64,000 bases of DNA from Mycobacterium sp. URHB0044 (GTDB lineage: Bacteria > Actinomycetota > Actinomycetes > Mycobacteriales > Mycobacteriaceae), in assembly GCF_000620625.1 (NCBI RefSeq), contig NZ_JIAW01000018.1, forward strand, positions 62,001 to 126,000, in the 5' to 3' direction. Position 1 is the stretch's first letter; each line of letters starts with the position of its first letter. This document shows positions 52,004 to 60,123 of this stretch, one piece after another. The position numbers were made by a program, and so were the translations under genes. A model generated the notes under the pieces. The model was not told the origin of the DNA, searched no databases, and was given only the letters and a program-made list of their open reading frames with translations.

Positions 52004-52135
52004 GGTCGGTATGCGGAACACACCGATGCGGCGGTAGCGCGGGCATTCACCGGCGCCGCACGACGCGCAGTCGGAGCCGCGGCGATGGTGTTGATGAGCG
52101 GCACGGTCGTGGCCACAGGTACAGGTCCGTCGCAT
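51992..52135 (-). CDS. Tiny Cys/His-rich protein (first of two paralogues)
   Basis: 47 residues, no known family. Layout: CTCGHDRAAHQHHRRGSDC, then CASCGAGECPRYRR. Cys at 5, 7, 23, 26 and 31 and His at 9, 14, 16 and 17 could bind zinc. A second protein with the same layout is encoded at 54433-54591. ATG 52135 has a run of G upstream. The gene converges on the sigma factor and is divergent from the SGNH hydrolase. The match to a paralogue 2.4 kb away, including residue spacing, is the main evidence that it is coding. Confidence 0.7.
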   Translation of the reverse strand: MRRTCTCGHDRAAHQHHRRGSDCASCGAGECPRYRRIGVFRIPTLGR

Positions 52136-52242
52136 GCCCCCACACTCGCCGCTCCGGCTGAGCCCCCAGTGACAACCGCCCATGAAACGGCTGAGAAACC
52201 GCATGAGAAGCCGGCGCACCACATTCCACCTACGCTGTTGGC

Positions 52243-52977
52243 GTGGACTCGCATACCAGGAGCGCGCTTCGCCTGGCATCGACGCTGGTGGCGATCGCCA
52301 TACTGGCTTCCTCGATCACCCTGTCGCCCAAGGCATCCGCCGCACTGACCCTCTGCCCTGGTTCGGGAAACGTGACGTTTCTCGGCGATTCCTTCACGCA
52401 GGGAACCCCTCAGGGCGGCGGACAAGCGGGGTCGTGGATCTGGCAACTGGGCAGGCGATGCGGATACCAGAACGTCGTGAACGACGGCCGCGGCTCCACG
52501 GGCGCCATCGTGACGAGCGACACATCGGCGAACTACGTCACCCGCGCCACTACTGACGTCGCGCCGACCAACCCCGACATCGTGTTCATCACCGGTTACT
52601 ACAACGACCGCGGCCACCCGCCGGCAGACATCGCCGCCGCCTTCGGCACCACCATCGACATCGTTGCTCAGCTACCCACCCACCCCATGATCGTCGTCAC
52701 GGGGACATACGATCCGAAGGGGCTCAACGGCTCTCCGTACCGGCAGATCGATGCGGGTTTGCTCGCGGTGTGCACTCAGCGCGGCGTCCCCTTCGTCGAG
52801 CCGAGCACGGGCAACGTGTACGACTCAGCTGGACGTGTGGTCACTTCCGCGGGGCCGTGGATCACGCCGGACAACAAGGAGCACTACGTCGGCCCCGACG
52901 GTGTGCACCAGAGCGTCGACGGTCAGGCGTACATGGCCGACCGCATGTTCGACGCCGTTCGCGCACTGTCTGGCTGA
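52243..52977 (+). CDS. Exported SGNH/GDSL-type hydrolase
   Basis: 244 residues. A signal peptide (about 1-34, ending ASA) is followed by an SGNH fold. Block I is FLGDSFTQG with the nucleophile Ser; an Asn in GYYNDRGH fits block III; and DGVHQS supplies the Asp and His of block V. Esterase or O-deacetylase activity on an envelope polysaccharide is plausible because an acetyltransferase lies just downstream. GTG start at 52243, no strong ribosome site. Confidence 0.88.
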   Translation: MDSHTRSALRLASTLVAIAILASSITLSPKASAALTLCPGSGNVTFLGDSFTQGTPQGGGQAGSWIWQLGRRCGYQNVVNDGRGSTGAIVTSDTSANYVTRATTDVAPTNPDIVFITGYYNDRGHPPADIAAAFGTTIDIVAQLPTHPMIVVTGTYDPKGLNGSPYRQIDAGLLAVCTQRGVPFVEPSTGNVYDSAGRVVTSAGPWITPDNKEHYVGPDGVHQSVDGQAYMADRMFDAVRALSG

Positions 52978-53011
52978 ATCTGCTCGAGATGTACGTCCGC
53001 GCAAGCGTTGG

Positions 53012-53023
53012 TACCGTCACGTC
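53012..53023 (+). promoter_or_regulatory. -10 element for leaderless GT2 transcript
   Basis: TACCGT (53012-53017), six bases, then ATG 53024. No ribosome site is visible, consistent with leaderless start. Confidence 0.5.
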
Positions 53024-53893
53024 ATGACAGGCGGCATCGACGTGATCATTCCCGTCCGCAATCTTGCGGAGCAGGTGGGTGCGTGCCTCGAGCCGATCCG
53101 AAGCCAACTCGGCGGGGGCGATCGGATCGTGGTCGTCGACGATGCATCCACCGACGGCACGGCCGATGTGGCGAGGGCGCTCGGCGCGGCGGTGATCAGC
53201 ACCACTGAGAGCCGCGGACCCTATTACGCCCGCCAGGTCGCCGCCGGCACGTCGACGGCGGACAACCTGCTGTTCGTCGACGCCCGCTGCCGTGCGCTGC
53301 CAGGGCTGCTCGATCGGCACCGCACCATGCTCGGCCAGCCCGGTGTCGTGTTGTCCTGCACCGAGGTAGCCACCCTTTCGGGGCCAACATTGGCTGCGCG
53401 CATCGCGCACAAACAGCAACCGTTCAGTCTCGCAGGCAAGGTCGGTGTCGACGGTCGCCTCGACTTCTTCCCGACCGCCAACCTCGGTGTGCGCCGCTCG
53501 GCGTTCGCCGAAGTGGGTGGGTTCCGCGAGATGCGCAGCGGCGCCGACGCGGACCTCTGCTGGCGAATCCAAATGGCGGGACTGGGAGCCATGCAGGCCG
53601 ACCCGACGGTGTCGATGGAGTGGGCGCCCCGCTCGTCGATTCGGGATCTGATCGAGCAGTGGAACCGCTACGGCAAGAGCACCGCCTATCTGGAATGGGT
53701 GTATCCCGACCAGTCACCGACGTCCTCCGGCCAGAAGTTGAGCATCAAGGACGATCTCGCCCAACGGCTTCGGCGTGACAAGCACACCGACGTCATGTCA
53801 CTGCTGCCCTCGCTCGCGTACCAGTTCGGCGTGTATCAGGGTCGCCGTTCACCCAAGAACCCGCCAACCGTCTATGGCGACGTGTCGTGTTGA
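53024..53893 (+). CDS. Family 2 glycosyltransferase
   Basis: 289 residues. GT-A fold: VIIPVRNLAEQVGACLEPI at the N-terminus, VVDDASTDGTADV, a VDARCRALPG segment in place of a standard DxD, NLGVRRSAFAEVGGFRE and ADADLCWRIQMAG. It has no membrane segment. Acceptor and donor are not readable. A longer frame reaches 52751 but overlaps the SGNH gene. The stop overlaps the acetyltransferase start by seven bases, so the two are translationally coupled and probably act on the same glycan. Confidence 0.9.
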   Translation: MTGGIDVIIPVRNLAEQVGACLEPIRSQLGGGDRIVVVDDASTDGTADVARALGAAVISTTESRGPYYARQVAAGTSTADNLLFVDARCRALPGLLDRHRTMLGQPGVVLSCTEVATLSGPTLAARIAHKQQPFSLAGKVGVDGRLDFFPTANLGVRRSAFAEVGGFREMRSGADADLCWRIQMAGLGAMQADPTVSMEWAPRSSIRDLIEQWNRYGKSTAYLEWVYPDQSPTSSGQKLSIKDDLAQRLRRDKHTDVMSLLPSLAYQFGVYQGRRSPKNPPTVYGDVSC

Positions 53894-54426
53894 GGGTATG
53901 GCGCGGCCTCAAGGTCGTGTTCTCGCTGCGCGCATGGCGACAGATCGCGGCGGTGATCGCGTTCTTCGGTTACGACACGTTGGAGCAGAACGACATTCGG
54001 ATGGACCGCACGGTGCGCATGTCGCCCACGGTGTCGGTGCGCAACGGCTCCCGCATCAGCATCGGCCCCGGCTCCGAAATCGGGCAAGGCTGCCAACTAT
54101 GGGCAGGCAGCACCTCCGGACGCATCGACATCGGTGACCATGCCCTGTTGGCGCCCAACGTATTCGTGACGGCGTCGAACTACGACTTCGACAAGACCGA
54201 CGGTCCCGTGATGCATGCCGGCGCGAACGAGCGCGACGTATTCATCGGCGACAACACGTGGATCGGCACCGGTGTCGTCGTGGTTGCCGGTGCGCACATC
54301 GGCCATGGCGCCATCGTCGCCGCGGGCGCAGTCGTCTCGGGAACCATCCCGGACATGGCCGTCGCTGCCGGCATCCCCGCCCGCGTCGTCAGGATGCGCG
54401 GCAGGCAAGAAGCGGCACTGCCGTAG
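53887..54426 (+). CDS. Hexapeptide-repeat O-acetyltransferase
   Basis: 179 residues, left-handed beta-helix family (WbbJ/CysE/NodL type). Repeats are evident from RISIGPGSEIG to IGHGAIVAAGAVVSG, with the active-site-like loop VTASNYDF and the typical end IPARVV. It should acetylate sugars of a surface polysaccharide with acetyl-CoA. GTG 53887 overlaps the glycosyltransferase stop. Confidence 0.9.
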   Translation: MLRVWRGLKVVFSLRAWRQIAAVIAFFGYDTLEQNDIRMDRTVRMSPTVSVRNGSRISIGPGSEIGQGCQLWAGSTSGRIDIGDHALLAPNVFVTASNYDFDKTDGPVMHAGANERDVFIGDNTWIGTGVVVVAGAHIGHGAIVAAGAVVSGTIPDMAVAAGIPARVVRMRGRQEAALP

Positions 54427-54432
54427 CTCGGA

Positions 54433-54591
54433 CTAGCGGCGGCCGCGGGGCAGCATGGACCGCCACCACGGCGACCGGGGTCCCTTGTATCGCAGGCATT
54501 CTCCGGCGGGGCACAGCGCGCACTCGGTCCCGGAGCGATGGTGTTCGTGCGCGGCCCGCTCGTGGCCACACTGACATTTCTGGGCGGGCAC
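54433..54591 (-). CDS. Tiny Cys/His-rich protein (second of two paralogues)
   Basis: 52 residues from GTG 54591. Layout CQCGHERAAHEHHRSGTEC then CALCPAGECLRYKG matches the protein at 51992-52135 residue for residue in spacing: CxCGHxRAAHxHHRxGxxC-x2-C-x4-C. The C-terminal tail differs (WWRSMLPRGRR). The ribosome site is weak. It converges on the acetyltransferase and lies before the GH16 gene end. Function unknown; a zinc-ribbon-like binding role is possible. Together the two genes flank the SGNH/GT2/acetyltransferase trio. Confidence 0.68.
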   Translation of the reverse strand: MPAQKCQCGHERAAHEHHRSGTECALCPAGECLRYKGPRSPWWRSMLPRGRR

Positions 54592-54617
54592 GCCTCGACT
54601 CTACTCGAGCAGCGGGT

Positions 54618-55364
54618 CTAGATCGGGTACTCGCGCACCCAATCGACCGACTGCCGGCCGCCCTGGCTGATGTCCCCGCCGAAGTTGTCCAGCTGAATGC
54701 ACAGATGCATGGGCCCTGGCGGAAGTTGCGCCGGGTCAGCCGATTCGAACCATGGCCTGCCGTCGAAATATCCCACGATGCGCTCCGGCGTCCACTCAAC
54801 CGCCCAGCTGTGCCACTGGGTGGCGTCGACGTCGACCTTGGTCCGCTCCTGACGGTTCTGCGGCCCGTAGTGCAGGTTGAACTCGACCGTCTGCCGGGTG
54901 GGGTCGACGATCTCCATGAAGTCGACCTCGCCGTCGTCGGGCCACACCTCTGAATCGGGCCACAGCAGGAGCACGGGGTGATAGTTGGGCGATCCGACCG
55001 GCGTCGCCATGCAGACTTCCCACCGGCCGAGGGTCTGGCCCGGCAGCAAGGACATCCCTGCCGAGTCACCGTTCGGGTCACCCGTGATGGTCAATTGTCC
55101 GTCCTCGACGGTCGCTGCGGCCGGAACCCGCCTTCCGTTGCCAGCGTGCCCTGGCCCTCCGTACAACTTCCAGCCCGCCAACGAGTCTGGGTTGTCGAAG
55201 TCGTCGACGCGACTCGGGGCACCCCAGTTCAACGTATCGGCGGCGGTCACGGGGCAGTTCCCTGCCGCTGCGGCGCGCGGCATCACTTCGGAGGCGGCAG
55301 GCGAGGCGATGACGGCGGCCGACAGGGTCAATGCCGCCGCCGCGTACCGCCATGCCTTGGACAT
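54618..55364 (-). CDS. Exported glycoside hydrolase family 16 protein
   Basis: 248 residues. A signal peptide (about 1-35) is followed by a concanavalin-like GH16 domain. The catalytic motif is GEVDFMEI with both Glu in place, and the LLLWPDSEVWPD region upstream is typical. It should cut or remodel a beta-glucan-type polysaccharide outside the cell. The start at 55364 is set by the signal peptide; the frame is open further upstream over the P450 gene but is not coding there. Confidence 0.9.
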   Translation of the reverse strand: MSKAWRYAAAALTLSAAVIASPAASEVMPRAAAAGNCPVTAADTLNWGAPSRVDDFDNPDSLAGWKLYGGPGHAGNGRRVPAAATVEDGQLTITGDPNGDSAGMSLLPGQTLGRWEVCMATPVGSPNYHPVLLLWPDSEVWPDDGEVDFMEIVDPTRQTVEFNLHYGPQNRQERTKVDVDATQWHSWAVEWTPERIVGYFDGRPWFESADPAQLPPGPMHLCIQLDNFGGDISQGGRQSVDWVREYPI

Positions 55365-55375
55365 ACGTGAGGACG

Positions 55376-56707
55376 TCAGTTCGGCACTCTCTCGGTCCGC
55401 CGCCGATGGACTGCCACGCGGCCGCCGAGAGCCGGTGCGAAGACGACGCCCCGGCTCTTTCGCGCTTCGTCGGGCGCATCGGTTGGCAGCAAGGTGAATT
55501 CGCGCAGGATGGTCCGCAGCACCACCGTCATCTCCATGTTGGCGAAGGCCGCGCCCGGGCACCGCCGCGTTCCGCCGCCGAAGGGCAGCCACGAGTACCT
55601 GTCCGGGTTCTTCCCAAGGTACCGATCGGGATTGAACCGCGCCGCGTCTTCGTGAACGGTGGCGTTCTGGTGCACCAGCCCGATGTTGACCGTCACGATG
55701 TGGCCGCGCGGAATCACCCACGGCCCCAGACTGATCGACGGCGCAACGACCTCGCGCGACACGGCGTCGATGATCGGCCGGGTACGCAGCACCTCGTGCA
55801 CCGTGGCCTGCAACAGCGCGGATTCTCCCGCGTCGACTTCGGCGGCCAGACGCGTCGATACCTCGGGATGGCGCCGCAGCCGTTCCACCGCCCACGACAA
55901 CGACGTCGCGGTGGTCTCATGACCCGCGACCAGAAGTGTGAACAACTCATCACCGATATCGCTGTGGGACATCGGCGTTCCGTCGTCGTAGCGCGCCTGC
56001 AGCAGCAATGCCAAGATGTCGCTGCGCTGCTCCAGCTGGGGGTCGGACTCGGCTCGCCTGATCAAGCTGGCGAAGATGGCGTCGAGTTCGGTGCGCATGG
56101 CCGCCAACCGGCCCCATGGGCTCCATCTGCCCAGATCGCGGTGCAGTGCCGGTACCAGGACCAGCTTCGAGCCCAGTTTGATCATCTTGGGCATCAACGT
56201 CCGCAGCCCATCGAACTCGGCCCCCTCCGCGCCGAAGACACCGCGAAGGATGGTGTTGAGGGTGATCCGCATCATCGATTCACGTACCGGAAATTCCTGC
56301 CCGTCAGGCCAATCCGATACTTCGTCGAGCGTCTCGGCTTCGATCAGACCTTCGTAGGCGCGCATCCGGTCGCCGTGGAAGGGCGGGAGCAGCAGGCGGC
56401 GGTGCCGCAGATGTTTGGCACCCTGAAGTCCGAACGACGAGCCAGGTCCGAGGACGAGGCCGAGGTTGGGTTCCGCAGCGCGCACCGCGTCGGTCGGCTG
56501 CTTGAACAGTTCCTTCGCCAAGGCAGGGTCGGTGATCACCACGCCGGGCCCGAAGAAGGGCAACCGCACGGAGAACGCGGTGCCGAACCGCTCGTTGAGG
56601 GCCTGCATCAACTGCTGGCCGCGGGTCAGGTAGGCGATGTTCTGGGCGACCTGCGGCCAGCGCGGGGCGGGTGGCAGGCGGGTGTCCGCTGGAGTTGTCT
56701 GTGTCAT
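55376..56707 (-). CDS. Cytochrome P450 (CYP135/CYP138-like)
   Basis: 443 residues. I-helix AGHETTATSL, K-helix EVLRTRP (ExxR), and heme loop FGGGTRRCPGAAFA with Cys383. The bacterial P450 is soluble and needs ferredoxin, which is not encoded nearby. Substrate unknown; the CYP135/138 similarity is from memory of mycobacterial P450s. It lies 11 bases before the GH16 start and may be cotranscribed. Confidence 0.92.
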   Translation of the reverse strand: MTQTTPADTRLPPAPRWPQVAQNIAYLTRGQQLMQALNERFGTAFSVRLPFFGPGVVITDPALAKELFKQPTDAVRAAEPNLGLVLGPGSSFGLQGAKHLRHRRLLLPPFHGDRMRAYEGLIEAETLDEVSDWPDGQEFPVRESMMRITLNTILRGVFGAEGAEFDGLRTLMPKMIKLGSKLVLVPALHRDLGRWSPWGRLAAMRTELDAIFASLIRRAESDPQLEQRSDILALLLQARYDDGTPMSHSDIGDELFTLLVAGHETTATSLSWAVERLRRHPEVSTRLAAEVDAGESALLQATVHEVLRTRPIIDAVSREVVAPSISLGPWVIPRGHIVTVNIGLVHQNATVHEDAARFNPDRYLGKNPDRYSWLPFGGGTRRCPGAAFANMEMTVVLRTILREFTLLPTDAPDEARKSRGVVFAPALGGRVAVHRRRTERVPN

Positions 56708-56808
56708 GTGCAGCGCCGCCCCCTACGGCGGATGCTCTTCCGAGATGTCTCGTACAAGTCCTTCGAGCGTAACGACGAACGCGCGTGCGCGCGCGTCGGA
56801 GAAGCGGG

Positions 56809-57600
56809 TCAGCCGCGCGCTGCGATCCACTTCTCGACGTCGTCACCCTGATAGCAAACAGACGCGACGTGGCCACCCTGACACTCGACGATCTCCACTC
56901 CCGCAACGGATCCGAAGCGCGCCGCGAAGTCCTTCCCGGTACCGCCGGAGGGGACCACGGTGTCGCCCGTGGGGAGATACAGGCGGAAGGCCCGGTTGGC
57001 GAATGCGCTGGGAGGCCAGGTCATCGGGTCGGCCGACGGAGGCACCGTTCCACCCCACGGCCCGGCGATGTACTTGACCTCGCGGGCCTGAGGGGGAAGG
57101 CCCATCAGCGGCGACACGGCCACCATCGCCTTGACCTGCCGGTCGGCGTCCTCACTGATCAACGTCAACGCCGCCAACGTGCCCATCGACTCCGTGACGA
57201 AGAACAGCGGTCCTGCGCCGTACTTCTGCCGGGCCGCAGCGATGAGCCGACGATATGACCCGACCGACCGCGGGTTGCCGAAGGCGTTGCCTCCGGCGTC
57301 GGCAGCAACGACGGCGTAGCCGGCACGCAACATCGGATCGAAGAGATTCCTGTGCTTCTCGTCGTCCCGGATGACGCGTGCCGTCTGATCCAAGCCGTGG
57401 AAGTAGACGACCAACCCCTTCACTGGTTGGCCGGACATCGAAAGCCCAACGGTCCCGGGGCCGTTCACAGGCACGTCTTCGACGGAGAAGCCGTAGTCCA
57501 CGTTGCCTGCGTCGATGCGGTCGTCGGAGCACGACACCAGCGCACAGAGCGCGACCAGTGCGAGCGCGATCCGCGCCACGAATTGCATTGGCGTGTGCAC
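56809..57600 (-). CDS. Lipoprotein alpha/beta hydrolase
   Basis: 263 residues. A signal sequence ends in a lipobox Leu-Val-Ser-Cys. The hydrolase fold shows VVYFHGLDQTA, the nucleophile Ser in VTESMGTLAA (Thr-Glu-Ser-Met-Gly rather than GxSxG), Asp in PTGDTVVP and His in CQGGHVAS. GTG 57600 overlaps the upstream glycosyltransferase stop (TAGTG) and has GAAGGG nine bases upstream; ATG 57588 is the alternative. Confidence 0.85.
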   Translation of the reverse strand: MHTPMQFVARIALALVALCALVSCSDDRIDAGNVDYGFSVEDVPVNGPGTVGLSMSGQPVKGLVVYFHGLDQTARVIRDDEKHRNLFDPMLRAGYAVVAADAGGNAFGNPRSVGSYRRLIAAARQKYGAGPLFFVTESMGTLAALTLISEDADRQVKAMVAVSPLMGLPPQAREVKYIAGPWGGTVPPSADPMTWPPSAFANRAFRLYLPTGDTVVPSGGTGKDFAARFGSVAGVEIVECQGGHVASVCYQGDDVEKWIAARG

Positions 57601-58808
57601 TATCCGTCGCCCTTCGCCACGACGGCACTGGCTGAACTGACGGGTTGTGGGCGACCGCACAGGTTGGCGAGGACGGCTGCGTTGCGCTCTGCTTGGGTCT
57701 CGATGCAGTGCTGGGTCAACACGTGAGCCCGTGCCGCCTCCCCGAACGCGGCTCTCAGCGCCGCACTGTCTGCCAGCCGCCGCAAGGAATCCCGAAGCCC
57801 GGCCACGTCACAGGGTGGCACCAGGAGGCCCGTGGTGCCGTGCACCACGGCTTCCGCGACGCCCGCGACGTCGTAGGCGACGACGGGCGTTCCGCACGCT
57901 TGCGCCTCGATCAGGGTCAACGGCATGCCCTCCACGATGCCAGCGTGAACCACTACGTCGCTGGCCCCGAACAGCGCCGCCATGTCGTCACGATTGCCGC
58001 AGAACCGGACTGCCTCCCCCAGTGCCGCGCCCTGCTCGCGCACCCGCCTCTCGTAGTCCGGGTACCCACTGGTCGAACCGGCGATGACGAGCCGGATCCG
58101 GCGGTCTTTCAGGCCCGCTACACAAGAGACGAGGTCTTCGATCCGCTTACTCGGATCCAGCCTGGTGGCGGCCAGCACCAACAGTTCGTCTGCGGCAACC
58201 CCGAGGTCATCGCGGATCCGGCGTGCGTACGCCTCCGATGTCGGTGACATCGCTTGGGTGTCAATGCCGTTCGGGATGACGTCCACGCGATGGGCAGCGA
58301 ACGAGGGCAGCCCTACCGCCACCGCCCTACTCACCGCGACCGTCCTGCTCGCGGCCAGCACCGCCGCGGATCGCAGTCCTCGCCCGAGGCCGGGCATCGC
58401 CTCCTCGTGCAGGTGCAGGACGACGGGCGTGCGACTCAATCTGCCTGCGACGGCGGTGTCCAGATGCGTCCAATGGCCATTGGCCCACAGCACGTCGTAA
58501 CCGCCGTCTTGAGCGAGTCGTGCGATGCGGCGTGCCGCCTGCAGTCCGTTTCGGGCCTCGCGGGCGATGCCGGCAACACCGGGTCTGCCGGAGTCGCGGA
58601 TGCTGCGCTCGATCGGCGCGTCGAGGTGCACCGCGTCGAAGCCGGCGTCCAACCACGCCTGATGCAGTTCGAGCGACCGTGGACCGGCCAGCGTCAGTTC
58701 GATGCCGCGCTCGCGAAGGAGCGGAGCAAGGCGGAGCAGATACCGTTGCGCCCCCCACACTCCGCGGGCCTGATCCAGCACCAGGACCTGCACCGGGCGC
58801 GTCGTCAC
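57600..58808 (-). CDS. Family 4-like glycosyltransferase (GT-B)
   Basis: About 402 residues. GT-B fold with N-terminal VLDQARGVWGAQRYLLRL, the central hinge IPNGIDTQAM, and the C-terminal donor motif GIVEGMPLTLIEAQACGTPVV with the catalytic-like Glu pair. It should use a nucleotide sugar donor in the cytoplasm. GTG 58808 is preceded by GGAG at nine bases; the longer frame to 58946 is not supported. It is divergent from the EEP gene. Confidence 0.88.
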   Translation of the reverse strand: MTTRPVQVLVLDQARGVWGAQRYLLRLAPLLRERGIELTLAGPRSLELHQAWLDAGFDAVHLDAPIERSIRDSGRPGVAGIAREARNGLQAARRIARLAQDGGYDVLWANGHWTHLDTAVAGRLSRTPVVLHLHEEAMPGLGRGLRSAAVLAASRTVAVSRAVAVGLPSFAAHRVDVIPNGIDTQAMSPTSEAYARRIRDDLGVAADELLVLAATRLDPSKRIEDLVSCVAGLKDRRIRLVIAGSTSGYPDYERRVREQGAALGEAVRFCGNRDDMAALFGASDVVVHAGIVEGMPLTLIEAQACGTPVVAYDVAGVAEAVVHGTTGLLVPPCDVAGLRDSLRRLADSAALRAAFGEAARAHVLTQHCIETQAERNAAVLANLCGRPQPVSSASAVVAKGDG

Positions 58809-58954
58809 GGAGCTACACTCCACTGCGATTGACGCATGGGCAGAGGGTATCCGACCGTCGCGGCCGCGGCCGGGCAAGCGACTACCCGGTCCCGTATAGT
58901 TCGGGGTTCGAGAGTTCCCCCGCCAGTGATGGAAATCACTGTGCAATAGCCACT

Positions 58955-59926
58955 TTGGAGAAGACGATTCGGATCGCCGCCACTATCGGCGCCGTGCTGG
59001 CGCTCGTCGTGGCCGTCGTCGGGCTGGCGATCCGTTACGCGCCGATCACCAGTCATGCTGCGCTGATCATCGCCGTCGCTTCGCCATATCTGATGCTGGG
59101 TGCTCCCATCGGCGTGCTGGTGTCCCTGCTCGCCAGGCGATGGGTGCTCGCCGGTTTGGCGGTGGTGCTGACGACGGCACTCGTGGCGGTGCAAGGCCCG
59201 CTGTTCGTCGGCGAAGGCACCGGCGATGACGGGGTCGCGCTTCGTGTCATGTCCGCCAATCTCTTCTACGGCCAGGCCGACGCCGCGGCGCTGGTGCGGG
59301 CCGCAAGTGCAGGAGCGGACGTGCTGGCGGTGCAGGAGCTCACGCACGAAGAGGTCGCGCGACTCAGTGCCGCTGGGCTTGACGAGGTGTTCCCCCATCG
59401 CGCTTTGGATGCACGCGATGTGGCCTCGGGCGTCGGACTGTGGAGCCGCTACCCCATCACCAGCTCGACCCGGATCGCTGACTTCGAGCTGCCGATGCTG
59501 AGTGCCCGCATCCGCGTCGAGGGAGTGGCGACCGACCCGACGATCGTGGTGGTGCACATGTCCGGGCCGTGGCCGCAACCCATCGATGATTGGGTGCGCG
59601 ACATGGACGCGATGCCCGAGACCATGCGGCAGATGTCGAATTCGGCGGGCGCCGGTTGCGTGCTGATCGCGGGAGACTTCAACAGCACGTTCGACATGCG
59701 CCCGTTCCGCCGGTTGCTGAGCGACGGGTATCGCGACGCGACCGAGCAATCGGGCGCGGGGCTGCAACTGACGTATCAGGCCAATACCAAGGTGCCGCCG
59801 TACATGGGAATCGATCACGTGCTGACGAATCGCTGCACGGCGACGTCGGCCGAGACCGTCGCACTGCCCGCATCCGATCACAAGGGTTTCGTTGCGGCAG
59901 TGGTTGTTCCGCGATCGACGGGATAG
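58955..59926 (+). CDS. Membrane-anchored endonuclease/exonuclease/phosphatase-family protein
   Basis: 323 residues. Two or three membrane segments in the first 95 residues are followed by an EEP domain outside the cell: VMSANLFYGQAD, VLAVQELTHEE with the metal Glu, AGDFNSTFDMRPF, GIDHVLTN and SDHKGF with the catalytic Asp-His. Family members hydrolyse phosphodiesters of nucleic acids or lipids; the substrate here is unclear. TTG 58955 is the only sensible start in frame. Confidence 0.85.
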   Translation: MEKTIRIAATIGAVLALVVAVVGLAIRYAPITSHAALIIAVASPYLMLGAPIGVLVSLLARRWVLAGLAVVLTTALVAVQGPLFVGEGTGDDGVALRVMSANLFYGQADAAALVRAASAGADVLAVQELTHEEVARLSAAGLDEVFPHRALDARDVASGVGLWSRYPITSSTRIADFELPMLSARIRVEGVATDPTIVVVHMSGPWPQPIDDWVRDMDAMPETMRQMSNSAGAGCVLIAGDFNSTFDMRPFRRLLSDGYRDATEQSGAGLQLTYQANTKVPPYMGIDHVLTNRCTATSAETVALPASDHKGFVAAVVVPRSTG

Positions 59927-59999
59927 GGGGCCCGAACGTCGCACTGCCCAGCCCGCTGCCGGGAACATCTGGCGTCCCAGGCCGGGACGATGATGTAAG

Positions 60000-60079
60000 T
60001 GCCCACCTCCGAGCGACTTTGGCATTGCACGCATCCTCGGGCCGACCGCACATCCGACGAAGTCGCTCGGAGGCGGGCA
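60000..60079. repeat. Palindromic element B, copy 2
   Basis: 20-base arms (60000-60019 with 60060-60079) with one G-U-compatible mismatch and a 40-base spacer, in the gap between the convergent EEP and flippase genes. Related to the arms at 42759-42813. Confidence 0.7.
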
Positions 60080-60123
60080 GAAGGTAGTGCCTTGCCGTCC
60101 GGGGACTCTCGTGGCTGGGGTGA

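Noticed and set aside
55365..55895. N-terminal extension of the GH16 frame into the P450 gene
   Set aside because: The signal peptide begins at 55364; upstream residues are the shadow of the P450 coding strand.
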